Assembly (NCBI GenBank): GCA_016271365.2
Contig: JADMNL010000023.1
Span: forward strand, 610,418,001-610,482,000
Direction of reading: 5' to 3'
Length of the DNA: 64,000 bases
Source: Neoceratodus forsteri
Lineage: Eukaryota > Chordata > Ceratodontiformes > Ceratodontidae
Of this stretch, positions 12,071 to 22,655 are shown in pieces (position 1 is the stretch's first letter; each line of letters begins with the position of its first letter). The notes beneath the pieces were generated by a model, which saw nothing but the letters and a program-made list of their open reading frames with translations, had not been told where the DNA came from and searched no databases. The translations under genes and the position numbers were made by a program.

Positions 12071-12299
12071 AATTCAGGTATGCTATGAGTGACTGAAGCC
12101 GGTATTCTGACACTTGAGATACCAAGTATACAGTCCCGAATCCACAACACCGACAACACCATATGCCCAACAGAACAGAACAGAACAATGTCAGAAAACA
12201 CAGAACCAGACAGTAAAATTAGACACATACAATCACATGCTTATTCATTCAGCTCAGTGGGTGGCCAGCCATGGAGAGAGAGGAGGCTGTGCTGGTTGC

Positions 12300-12770
12300 C
12301 CACTCAGTATTGGGTTGGGTGGAGCAGGGTGGTGATGGATTACTTGCCAGGGTGGGGTCCACTAGACACCAGGGAATGAGCACATAATATCAATATTGTT
12401 TATATGGTGGGGCGATTGTCGAGTGGAGGAGGGACTGTCTGCTGGACACTAACATTTATTTTTCTATGGGACTGGCAATCAATGGGTGGGGGGCCACCAG
12501 ACACCAGGGTGAAGGTATTTTATTTTGATATGGAGGTGCAATTAGTGGGTGGGTGGGGGACTGGATGGACACAAAAATGTTTATATGGGGCCTGCAATTG
12601 GTGGGAGGGGCCACTAGCCAGCAGAGAATGAGCATATCATTTTTTATATGGAGGAGCTATATGAGGCTGGTGATCAGTGGGTGGGCACAAGAAACCAGGG
12701 CCATCAGGGGCCAGTGATTGGCTGGGGAAGGGGCTGTATCACTGAATAATACATTAAACTGTGGATGGAA
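12300..12770. repeat. Degenerate G-rich minisatellite, ~65-75 bp units
   Basis: Units repeat a CCACTAGACACCAGGG-type phrase, followed by a TTTATATGG-type A/T part and a GGCAATCAGTGGGTGGG-type part. Clear starts are near 12358, 12433, 12495, 12550, 12612 and 12690. A related array in reverse orientation is at 31290-31500. No coding meaning is visible. Confidence 0.65.
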
Positions 12771-13079
12771 TAAATACCACAGTTTAAAGTATTATTATGC
12801 AGTTCAACACAAGCATTCTGTAAAAATCAGTGAAAATCCACAGAAAATTGGTGGAAGTTTCTGAGTCTCACCATAGGCAAAAGTGCAAAACATTAGCATC
12901 ATTTCTGAAATTCCATGAAAGTTCTGCCAAGGCAGAATTCTCAACTTTTGCCCATACCTAATAATGACAGTAGTAGAGTGTCAAGGGGAAAAGAAAAAGT
13001 CAACGACATAAGCCACACAAGGTGAAGAAATTCTGACAGTAGTGATGCTGATGGCAATGGTGCTGCAGAGGAGTCTATG

Positions 13080-16000
13080 ATTGTCTCACCTGATGAACCT
13101 GAATCCTCCGCTGGTATGTCTTCCCGTAAACCCAGCTACTCAACTCCTAGTCCTATTGAGGTCATTACCAGACATAGACAGTCCACCTCCAATGTTTGGA
13201 ATCATTTTACATAAACCCCAAGGATGCTTGCCAAGCTATATGTGTGTGCACTGCAACAGATGTGTAAGTACAGGGAAAAATAAAGGGCATCTTGGAACCA
13301 AAACAATGATGTGACATCTTTCACAAATTCACCCTATCATATATGGTTCCAAAAACAATCTAACGTTGGTGGCTGGCAATCTAGCAGGGTTCTCAGTTAA
13401 CAGGAACATTCTGCTGATACAGTGGACGATGAGCACAAGGCAAGATCCAAAAGTCCACTTTAGCCTGTCACTTACCCCGATTAGAGGCAGTTGAAGTTAA
13501 AAAGTTTTTGAAAGAAAGTCTAAATATTCATGAAACTATCCCATAGCACTGGCAATAAATTGTAAAATAGCAGAAATGATTGTACTTGATTTACGGCTGC
13601 CCTATTACGGAAGATATAGGTTTCAGAAGGTTTATGGAATACTTAGACCCACAGTATTTAATACCAAGTAGAAAATACTTCTTAGTAACCTCTGTGCCGG
13701 GATGTATGGCAGCTTAGTAGTTCAAGTCAGGCATGCTCTCCGAAGCTGAGGACAAGGTAGTTCATTTCATTACTGATATGTGGACCAGCAGCCAAACCAT
13801 TACCTATCTCTCATACTGCACACTGGGTCAGTTTCATGGGCAACTCATCATCATCCTCACATACCACTAGTCTGTATGCTACCACTTCAACCAGTACTAC
13901 TACTACTGCCACTACTATCTCTCAGAGCTAAAAAAACAAAAACGCCACGTTTCAGAAAATGGCAGTTCTCCATGTATGTCACTTTCAAGACACACACACA
14001 TGCAGCACAGAGCATTCAACAGAACTGGAAAGACTACTTACTGCTTGGGTCCTTCACATAGTTTGAAAGTTGTCTTTTTGTTGCTGACAATGGTTCAAAT
14101 ATTGAAAAGCACTTCATGATGGCAACTATGTACATATACGCTGTTTTGCCCATTGTCTTAATCTAATCATTCAAGCTTCCTGGATAATGACCGGCAAACA
14201 TCAACCACTGTGGGTACAATGTGCAAAATGTGTTGCCACTTCAACAATTCAGTAATAACCTGTGACATCTTTGCTGATATCCAGAAGGACAAAGGTCTTC
14301 CTTATCTCCAGCTTTTATTTATTTATTGATTTATTCATTTGATAACTGGGTTGGTGCACTGATCCAGGACCTTTGTCAGGCACAGCTCGGGCTAGATACT
14401 GGGGCAAACAGTGGTAACAAATTCAGAGCAACATACAGTGCAATATAGTCAAAACATTAACATAACAAATAAAATTAAATGAACATCATCAAAACCAGAT
14501 TACGTTGGAAGGAAATTAATTACATAAAGAATGGCAAGTGAGGAATACATAGCCAGCAATACAGTGCACAGGGTAAGAACTGTGGGAACATGTGAGACAG
14601 TAAGGGGAGGGCAGTAATAGAGTATAGGTGGTGCTATAGGGGGCAAGAAAGGAGGATAGTAGGGTAGAAACCAAAGGACAGTCACAGGAGTAGGCCAGGA
14701 AATTAGCACTTAGCAGAAATTTAGGTTTTGTAGAGGATCAGGTGAGCATAGGGATGAAGGCAGGTTGTTTCAAAGCGAGGAGCCCAAGGCAGAGAAAGCT
14801 CTTAGGCCCATATTAGTGGTAATATGGGGACATTCAAGTTGGAGGTGGGATGACTGACACAAATTCCACCTGTAGAGTCTAGGTTGGATCAGAGTAGGTA
14901 GTAGTAGAGGGAGGGATTATGAAGGGCATCACCAACCTAAGCGGGCCAAGAGGTAGGAATGCGGAGCTTGTGAGCCAGTTAAGGGACTGATAAGCGTGAG
15001 CAGTGGTAAGAACCTATGGGTGCATGGAGGGCACGTGACATATTCGATATGTAGTGTTAAGCCTTGTTAGGTTAACAGCTGTGGAAAGGGAGTAGAGAGG
15101 CACCTGTAGTCAAAGATGGAGAATAAATTGCCACAGGCCACAACTAGGTAGGCATCAGGGGTGAGGAGATCAATTATACAATAGCAGAGCCCAATCTTCT
15201 GATTTATGCACATTATAAGAGTGGTTACTGTATATGTTTGGAGTAAGTAAGGGATGGGTCAAAGATCATGTCCCAATATTTAAAGCAGTAACAGTTGCAA
15301 GTGATGAATCATCTGGGGAAAGGACAGAGAGAGAGAGAGAGGCCAGATTGAGCAAGGACAGAGAGTTTAGGTTTGGAGCGAATAGCATGACCTTCATTTT
15401 AGCAGCATTGACTAGGAGCTTGTTGTTTGAGAACCAACAATGGGCCTTGCGATAGTCATCACCAGGGAGCTAGATAGTGAGGTGGGGAAGAGTCACTCAG
15501 GAATAGTATCAGATCATTGGCATAGAAGTGAGTTTCAGGTGGGACCCTCAGTTGGAAGTGAGTTTATGAAAAGGAGAAGAGGTGGGCCAAGACAGAACCC
15601 TGAAGGAGACCCACCATGACAGGCAGAAGGAGAGAGGCATCTCCAAGGCAAACCATTTGGGTTCTGCCAGAAAGGTAGTTTGAGACCCAAGCTGTGGAGG
15701 CAATAGAGAAACCAAGGACAGTGTGTTTTTCTATCAGCAGGTTGTGGTTAACAAGATCAAATGCTTTAGACAGATCAATGAACACCGCACCTGTTAGTTT
15801 CTCCATGTCCATCTGCCTTAGAGCGTGGTCAGTGAAAATAACAAGCACTGTGGGGGTGCTATGCCTTTCTAAAGCCATGCTGCTGAGGCCAACAGAGATT
15901 GTAATTCATTATGTGTTCTGTGATTTGGTGGTTCACTGCCTTCTTAAGATTACCTATGTGAGGAAGTATGGAAAGGGGGCAGTAGTTGTCCATGAGCCTA

Positions 16001-17500
16001 GGTCACCTGCTTTATGGATGGGAACAATGTTGGCCTGATTTCAGACAATAGGAACAGAGGCCATAGTGAGAGAGCTTAAAGATAAAGGTGAGTGGGTAGG
16101 TACTGTCACGGACCACTAGTTTTAAGAAACAGCTGGATAGTCCATCACTACTGGCACTACCTCAAGGTGGCAGACTGAGGAGGAGTTTAAGAGTACCGGG
16201 GATGGTCTTAAAATAGAAAGGGGTCACTTTGAAGCAGAGGGAGGAGGTGGAGGTGTGGGGAAATTTACCTAGGTAGTTGCTAAGGTTAGAGAAATGGTTG
16301 TTAAGTGCATTCTCAACTTCAGTAGGGTCAATCAGTTGGCCTAGTGAGGTATTGAGAGAGGAAGAGGACTGCTTAGGGGTGGGGATGAGCAAGGCATTAA
16401 TGGCAGACAACAAGCGCTTTGGGTTACCAAAATGTTTGGATTGCAGGTATTGGAAATAAGCAGACTTACTAGATTTAATATGCCATTTGCAGACATTTCG
16501 TAGGTGCCAGTAAGTATTCAGAGGGTTGGGGATGGGGCAGCTTTAAAAGCAACCCATGAGAAGTCACGCTTTTCATCAGCTTGAAGAGGTCAGATGAGAG
16601 CTTGTTCAGGATGTAGCAACAAGGTGAAATCCAACTTACTTTATGATGGGGCACGAGACTTGAACAAAAGGTAGCTATCATTAAGTATATCATGTAAGTT
16701 GATATCAGAAAGGGCATTGTACTCCATTCTACTCAATTGTCTCTGCTGGAGCAGTTGTGTCACAGTCTAAAACCATTTATTAGTGCTACAAATGAGGTCA
16801 GTGCAGAAAAGGCATCCCATAGCCAAGTTATTCCACTTATTCTACTTCTCAAAGAAAATGAAGAAAATGAGGAGCAACTTAGATATGAACCAATTTCTAG
16901 TCAATAACATGCTACCAGACTTAACAATGATGAGAAATGATCAGCCGTGATATGGAGCAAGGAGCATCTCTTGCAACATTGCTAGATTCATGTTTCTGGA
17001 ACAGACACCTTCCTGATGTGGTTTCTGATGATACGGAGAAGTTGAACTACAGGCAACTTTTGATTGATGCAGTAGATGAGGTTTCATTTGGAGGACTGTC
17101 AAGCAGTACTACAATGACACCACCTCAAATTCAAAAGACTGATCAAAAACCAGTAAAGAAGCAGATAATGGGGAGTATGACATGTGGGTCCAGCTGCATG
17201 ACACAAACTCCACAAGGAGAAAATGGATGCTCAGTAGTAAGCATGGTAGGCATATCTATCAGAGCTCAACATTAGCATTAATGATGACCCTTAGCTTACT
17301 GGCAAGAGATAAAATAATGCTGTAAAACACTGGCTACCTTGACTTGTAAGTATATTGGATGTCCACCCTACAGTGTCTGTTCTGATCATTTATTTAGCTC
17401 TGCTGGGGATGTTGTGACTGATAAATGAACAAGATTAACACCAGACAATGTGGAGAAACTAATGTTCTTGAAGGTTAGTTTGCCAAACTTTGGCTACATA
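13080..17500 (+). pseudogene. hAT transposase remnant with BED zinc finger
   Basis: The domain order is BED finger, RNase-H-like catalytic core and hAT dimerisation domain. The finger is frameshifted after the NPKDA-like region (about 13215), and the core is interrupted by the antisense L2 between 14310 and 16720. The dimerisation region is the best preserved part. A hAT transposase excises and reinserts its element with 8-bp target duplications. This copy cannot do so. It is not obviously the same subfamily as the hAT at 22.7-25.3 kb, since the finger and dimerisation text differ. Confidence 0.8.
14312..16720 (-). mobile_element. L2-type LINE inserted antisense in the hAT
   Basis: On the minus strand the RT gives MDMEKLTGAVFIDLSKAFDL and NHNLLIEK, then LSGRTQMVCLGDASLL and LLQGSVLAHLFSFS (15878 down to 15564). 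The catalytic box appears as FYANDLILFL (about 15520), with the second residue pair altered. The 3' end, facing left, has a CCCAGTTATCAAATG phrase and an AAATAAATAAATAAA tail at 14315-14335. A near-identical phrase closes the L2 at 63.1 kb. hAT text stops at 14310 and resumes near 16745, so the L2 landed after the hAT. Confidence 0.85.
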
Positions 17501-17599
17501 TTTGATGCTGATCTTAAAGAAGATGACATTGACAGCAGTACCTGTGCTGCAGCAGTGGAGACACAGCAGCTTTCAATTTTGAGACTCACTGGACTGCTT

Positions 17600-20125
17600 A
17601 AAGTAGAGATCTGGGACTTGCCTGCCTTTTGATCACATCATCATCATCCTGGGGTGGTTGGAAGATGCAGCCAGTACATCACATTCACGTCAGCATTACT
17701 GGTAGCAACTGTGGCAAACAAGTCCCTGATCTCACACAGAGTCACTTTCTCATTCTGAAGAGATCATTTATTTTATTACCTAATGCACGAAGAATAATTA
17801 TTTTGTATATAACCATAGCTCTATTTTTTACCCTGATAGTAGTGGTAGTGGTAGTAGTAGTAACAGTGCTGAAGTGGTAACTTTGGACTACCTGGTGCTC
17901 TTATTCTTTCACATTGTTTCACTTTGCATTCCATACCAAGACCTGTTGCTAGGCTAAAATAATTGGTGACAGACAAAAACATCCTGACCCCTTCTACAAA
18001 AAAATCAGACTCAGGAAACTGGTTTAAAAAATAGAGATCTAGGACTTGCCTGCCTTTTGACTGCTTCATTGTGATTCTTGGGGTAGGTGGGAGGTGCAGC
18101 CAGTACATCACATTCCGTCATCAAGTACTGGTAGCAACCGTGGCAGACTAGTCCCTGTTCTCGCACATACAGTCACATTGACATTCTAAGGAGATCATTT
18201 ACCTAAATGCGCACAATTAAATAACCACATTGATAAATGTTGCTAGATCTGTTTTTCCCGGTAGTAAACATAGAAACATAGACTTTGATGGCAGATAAGG
18301 ACCACTTGGCCCACAGTTTACCCATTTTCCTACCTACTGGATAAGCTGCAGATTCTAGTTAACCAATAGCCTACTTCCTGCCACCCCCACTACAATTGCC
18401 TTATGTCTGTCCATGAATGTTTGATTCCCACTGTTTTAGCCCCAACAACCTTCCCAGGAAGCGGTTCCATGCATCCACCACTCTCTCCGTGAAAAAAATT
18501 CCTCCACATTACCCCTGAGCCGTCTCCCTCTATCTTTAAATTGTGCCCCTTGTTCTTACACATCTCTTTTTCTGAAAGATGCTGCCCTCCTGGACTTTGT
18601 TGATTCCCTTGAGGTACTTGAACATTTCTATCATGTCCTCCCGTCCCTCCTTTCATCAAGGTATACATATTAAGCTCTCTCAGTCTCTCTTCATATGATT
18701 TCTGATGCAGACCCTGCACCATTTTAGTTGCCCTCCTCTGGACTGCTTCCATCCTGTCTATGTCCTTGCGTAGATGAGGTCTCCAAAACTGCACACAGTA
18801 CTCCAGATGGGGTCTCACCAACTGCCTGTACAAAGGGATAATCACTTCCCTTTTTCTACTTGTGATGCCCTTCCTATGCATCCCAGTATCCCTCTGGCTC
18901 TCCTTACTGATTTCTCAAATTGCTTACCAACCTTCAGATCATCTGATATGACTACCCCAAGTCTCATTCCATTTTGTTGTTGTTAGTACCTCCCCTGCTA
19001 TTGTGTACTCTTCTCCTGGGTTTTGTTTCCCAGGTGCATTACTTGCACTTCTTTGCATTGAATCTAAGTTGCCATATGTCTGACCACATTCCTCCAACCT
19101 TGCCAAGTCCTTCTCATCCTTTCTACCCCTTGTGTATCAACTCTGTTACAGATCTTTGTGTCATCTGCAAAGAGGCATACCTTTCCCTCAAACCCTCTGC
19201 AACATCACCTACAAAGATGTTAAAGAGGACTGGACCATACTGAGCCCTGAGGTACTCCACTAGTGATCCCCTTTCTTGAATGTGTTCCACTCACTATTGC
19301 CTTCTGTGCCCTGTTGTGCAGCCAGTTTGCTACAGGCTACCACCCTGGGACCCACTCCCAGGCTGGCTAACTGATTATTAATCTTTTGTGCAGGACTGTG
19401 TCAAATGCCTTGCTAAAAGTCTAAGTAGGCCATATCCACAGCCCCTCCCTGGTCTATTACATTGGTCACCCAGTCAAAGAAATCTATCAGATTCATCTGA
19501 CATGACCTTCCTGCTGTAAATCCATGCTGCTTTGGGTCCTGTGCCCCGCTAGCCTCTAGGTACTCAACAATTCTTTCTTTCAGAGTGATTCCATCATTTT
19601 CCTACCACTGAGGTCAAACTTACAGGTCTGTAGTTTCCTGCTTCTGCCTTGCTCCCACTTTTGTGAAGGGGAATCACATCTGCCCTCCTCCAGTCATCAG
19701 GTACCAACCCATCCTCCCATGATTTTTAAAAGTGTGGTCAGTGGTGTCACTAGGTCCTCCCTTAGTTCTTTTAGGATTCTGGGGTGAATCCCATCAGCCC
19801 CATTGCTTTGTCCACCTTGAGTTTTAAGAGTTATTTCAGACTCTTTCTTCTGTAAATGGACTGGTGTCAACCCCCTACCCAGAGTGCTTCTATTGTCTGG
19901 TTTAGGTAACTCCTCCTCATCTTCTTTTGTGAATACTGTGCAAAAGTATTCATTCAGTATCTCTGCCTTTTCACTGTCTCCCTCTGCCCACTGTGGTGGT
20001 AGTACTACTATAAAGTACAATTATTTGAACACACAATTATCCCTTCTAAAAATCAGACTCAGGTTGAGACCATTTATTTACAAACTAGAGTTCTGGTCTG
20101 GGACTTTCTGTCTTCATAGTCACAT
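17600..20125. repeat. ~430-bp tandem repeat of the hAT 3' region, interrupted by a CR1
   Basis: Copy A starts at 17600 (TAGAGATCTGGGACTTGCCT) and copy B at about 18028 (TAGAGATCTAGGACTTGCCT). A third start is at about 20085 (TAGAGTTCTGGTCTGGGACT). The shared text includes GGTGCAGCCAGTACATCACATT, split here only by point changes, and an AAATCAGACTCAGG block just before copies B and C. Copy B is broken by the antisense CR1 at 18269-19999: CCCGGTAGTAA before it and GTGGTAGTACTAC after it rejoin to match the CCCTGATAGTAGTGG stretch of copy A. Confidence 0.75.
18269..19999 (-). mobile_element. CR1 LINE, antisense, 5'-truncated
   Basis: The 3' end faces left (CATAGAAACATAG at 18269). Minus-strand ORF text includes [20 protein letters not shown], then [19 protein letters not shown] (18390-18881), an FADDTK box (about 19150-19175), GADGIHPRILKELREDL and an ILNEYFCTVFTKEDEEEL block near the 5' limit (19697-20020). 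The longest open stretch is 163 codons, so this is one of the younger copies here. The 5' truncation falls just before the RT domain. Confidence 0.9.
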
Positions 20126-20127
20126 TC

Positions 20128-20402
20128 TCATTCTTTTCTAAGCAGTTGATTTTGGTAAATGTCCTTAACCATATTGATTTCAGTGCTGGTAGACCACTTC
20201 TGCTTTTCCTCTGATTGTAGTACAGTAGGTGGGGTAGTGTCAGACTGCAGTCTTGAAGTAATAGCTGGCTGAATGGATCTCTGACTGTCTCTTTCTGACT
20301 GCCTGCCCTTTGCTCTGGCCTGGTGCTGTTTCTGTGTTCCTGACTTCTTCTTCATCCTTAACTGTCTAAAACACATCTGGTGCCTGCCTGTACCTGTTGA
20401 GA
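20128..20402 (-). other. Open reading frame after an acceptor site, unidentified
   Basis: On the minus strand a pyrimidine-rich TTTCTATTTCTCAACAG acceptor is followed by an open frame that contains MCFRQLRMKKKSGTQKQHQ and ends at a stop near 20130 (82 codons from the first ATG). It is basic and rich in Q, S and R, with no domain I recognise. It overlaps the third copy of the ~430-bp tandem repeat only at its end. It may be a transposon accessory exon or a host exon. Confidence 0.25.
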
Positions 20403-20667
20403 AATAGAAATCACTACTGTTAATAATATAACTTATATACAGTATTAGTATTACTTTCTTAAAAGTCAGAAACAGAAGAGTGATTAGAGCATTCTCTACT
20501 ACTAAACAGTGGTTTAATTGTTTTTTGTTTTACAGAAATGTTGATTAAAAGCAGTTTAAAATGATTTTTAACATACAGTTACCATACAACAATAAATGCC
20601 ATGAAAGGTTTGGATAAAGATCTAAACCTTTTTTTCATATCAGAACCTTTTAGAACCTCAGAACCTT

Positions 20668-20752
20668 TTGAGGTTCTCCTATCTAATTACAAAATGGAGG
20701 AGTGGTACTGATGACCAACAAACAGGAAGAGACCTGGGGCCAATCATATCTA
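20668..20752 (+). mobile_element. CR1 LINE, left piece of a split copy
   Basis: AACAGGAAGAGACCTGGGG, then CAATCATATCTAG, aligns with the CR1 text at about 32940-32990 (AAACAGGAAAGGGACCTAGT) and 8075-8115. It corresponds to the RT-to-C-terminal linker of ORF2. It ends abruptly inside the CR1 sequence at 20752. The next CR1 base in the consensus order appears at 61282, in the CR1 piece beginning at 61271, so the two pieces seem to be one element. Confidence 0.75.
20742..20752 (+). repeat. 11-bp direct repeat, left copy, bounding a 40.5-kb insertion
   Basis: AATCATATCTA occurs here and at 61271-61281, at the two inner ends of the split CR1. Because the repeat is CR1 sequence present in both halves, it looks like a target-site duplication. 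Confidence 0.55.
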
Positions 20753-21230
20753 GTAGTGGGTGAAGTGGGCTCAATCGCTGCGAAGTGTTTCCGCGAGACT
20801 GAGGCGGATCAAAGGAGTCTTGGCGTTATAATGAGAATCACAGAAGTGCATTGAAAACAGTGACCCGGCGTTACTCCACATCCACTGGTCACTACTCTTT
20901 CAATTTTAAAGTAGAAGTACATTGGTGAAAGTTCACTTCGCCTTGTTTTCAACTCTGAAGGCAGATTTTGCAGTGATTCATGGGAGTTCAGGTCACATGG
21001 GCTCTATATTGATCTGCACAGCCTCAGTTTAGGGTAGTATGAGTAGGAAGGAGTAGGAGACAGGTGTGCGGCTGATAGCTGTCTGTAGGAATCTTTTAAA
21101 GCTGTTCAAAAGCATTTTTGCTTTTTGGGAGGATCAACTGTAGTTCATTGATTGTAGGAAACCCTCCTGTGCTCACATCATCAAGCGTTTTGTTTGTAAG
21201 TGGATTTTGAATGTAAATTTACAACATTGA
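20753..21230. other. CpG-containing left end of the 40.5-kb insertion
   Basis: CGCTGCGAAGTGTTTCCGCG lies within 35 bp of the junction. The reverse complement of the right end (61.2 kb) has CCTGCGAAGTGGAAGCGG. Further in, TTATAAT...GAAGTG...GTGACC occurs at both ends, with a TCACATGG near 20995 and an ATCACATGG on the reversed right end. This may be a diverged terminal inverted repeat, but no perfect match is longer than about 10 bp. Confidence 0.35.
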
Positions 21231-22650
21231 GTGTGTGTGGTGAAAGACATTGAAGTGTGCTGTGTGGGGAGGGGCATATCTGTGTGTAGGTAGATTTAAG
21301 TTGGAGAACTAGTGATTTCTTTGTGTTTTGGTTATATTTTTGTTTTATACATTACTGTGTTACTGTACACATAGTAAAATTGTCAGTAATAGTACACATT
21401 TTCTTGCTATTTGTTGTGTGAATGTGGTGCAGCATTTCATAAGGTCAGGTTGTTTAAATTAAAAATTTACATTTAGTGGCAGTACACTGAACTTTTGCAT
21501 TTGCATCGCATTCCTTGTTCAGCAGTGTACACTAAGTGTTCTGTGTTGTGTGTGCAGTGTTGCGTGCATCAAATATAATACACCTTTTAAAATTTGTGAC
21601 ACAGATTAGTGTAAGTGCAACTAAGTGCAGCAGTGTCAACCTGCTATCTACTGCAGCTGCCTAATTTTGTACCTCGATCGTGTTCTCTGTTCTTAGTTTG
21701 CTGCTTGTAGTGCCATAAAAATCAGCACTGTCTGTATTCAATTGCCCCCAACCCCATGTTGAAAGGTATTTTTACCAGACTGGATTGTTTTGTGACCCCA
21801 TCAGCACCACTCTTACTGAAGTTGTTTTAATTCCATGACAGTGTCACAACACAGTAGTCTCCTAGCTGTTGCTGAAGCTACAGTTGTTTATTTTCTTCAC
21901 ATCCAGCCAGCGTCCCTCAGTCAGAAAGTGAACATATCAAAATCTGAATTTGGTAATAATATTTGTGGTTGCTCCCCAATATGCCTGCAAAGGGCGTGCA
22001 AGTAAAGCTGTTTCTGGCCATGGCAATGTTGACAGTAAGAGGGTCTGTGGGTGTGGTAGTAGTATGCGGATGGAGAAGTGCATTGCTGATGTGAGGAAAG
22101 GTATTTCTCCTGCAATGTTTTTATAGCCCAATCAGTAACTTCACTGATAGTTGGAGGAGATGATGTTTCCCAGCCAGTGGTGTCAGTGTTACTGGTGTTG
22201 AGTGGTGGTGGAGGTAGTATGAGCGTTGTTGCATCAAGTTCTAATTCCAACCAGTGTACCATATCCAAACATACTAAGCGTGAAGCAGGGCAAGTGGTGA
22301 CAGCATAGATGATGTCATACTTCCAGTAACATCCATTAACTGAACCTGATTCTGAGGATCATGTCAACAATAGCATGCAATGTGATCGTCCATCCACCAT
22401 GGCACTTAACATGCACATTTTCCATGCAGTGATTCACAGTGTGGTGAAAAATGAATTGGTGGTGGTGTAGATGTTGATGATGAATGTGATGATGCTGATG
22501 ATGATGTTGCTGTTGTTGCAACATGCAGTCCACATGTTAGCATCAAGCAGAAGATGTGGATGTGTGCGACAGTGGCGTTGATGAATATGATGATGATGTA
22601 ATTGATCCCAGTTGGGAACTGGAGAAAAGAAATTAAAAGTGTCTGTGTCT
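21230..22650. other. Gene-free stretch upstream of the second hAT
   Basis: The text is GT- and TGTG-rich and contains GATGATGAT runs near 22480-22600. Minus-strand ORFs rich in H and S here are low-complexity shadows. It may be the 5' non-coding part of the hAT that follows. Confidence 0.4.
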
Positions 22651-22655
22651 GAATC

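Larger units (their letters stand above)
12970..17635 (+). mobile_element. hAT DNA transposon, decayed, split by an L2
   Basis: The left part (12970-14310) encodes a SPDEPESSAGM linker, a BED-type zinc finger beginning SNVWNHFT (13190-13310), an MWTSSQTITYLSLTAHWVS-like block (about 13775-13835), and an FVADNGSN-like catalytic block (about 14080). The right part (16745-17635) gives SATNEVSAEKA, HLPDVVSDDTEKLNY and the C-terminal dimerisation region with FSSAGDVVTD and TPDNVEKLMFLKVSLPNFGY (17400-17500). These match the order of a hAT transposase. A piece around the central RWNST region is missing at the L2 insertion. Terminal inverted repeats were not found by eye. Confidence 0.85.
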
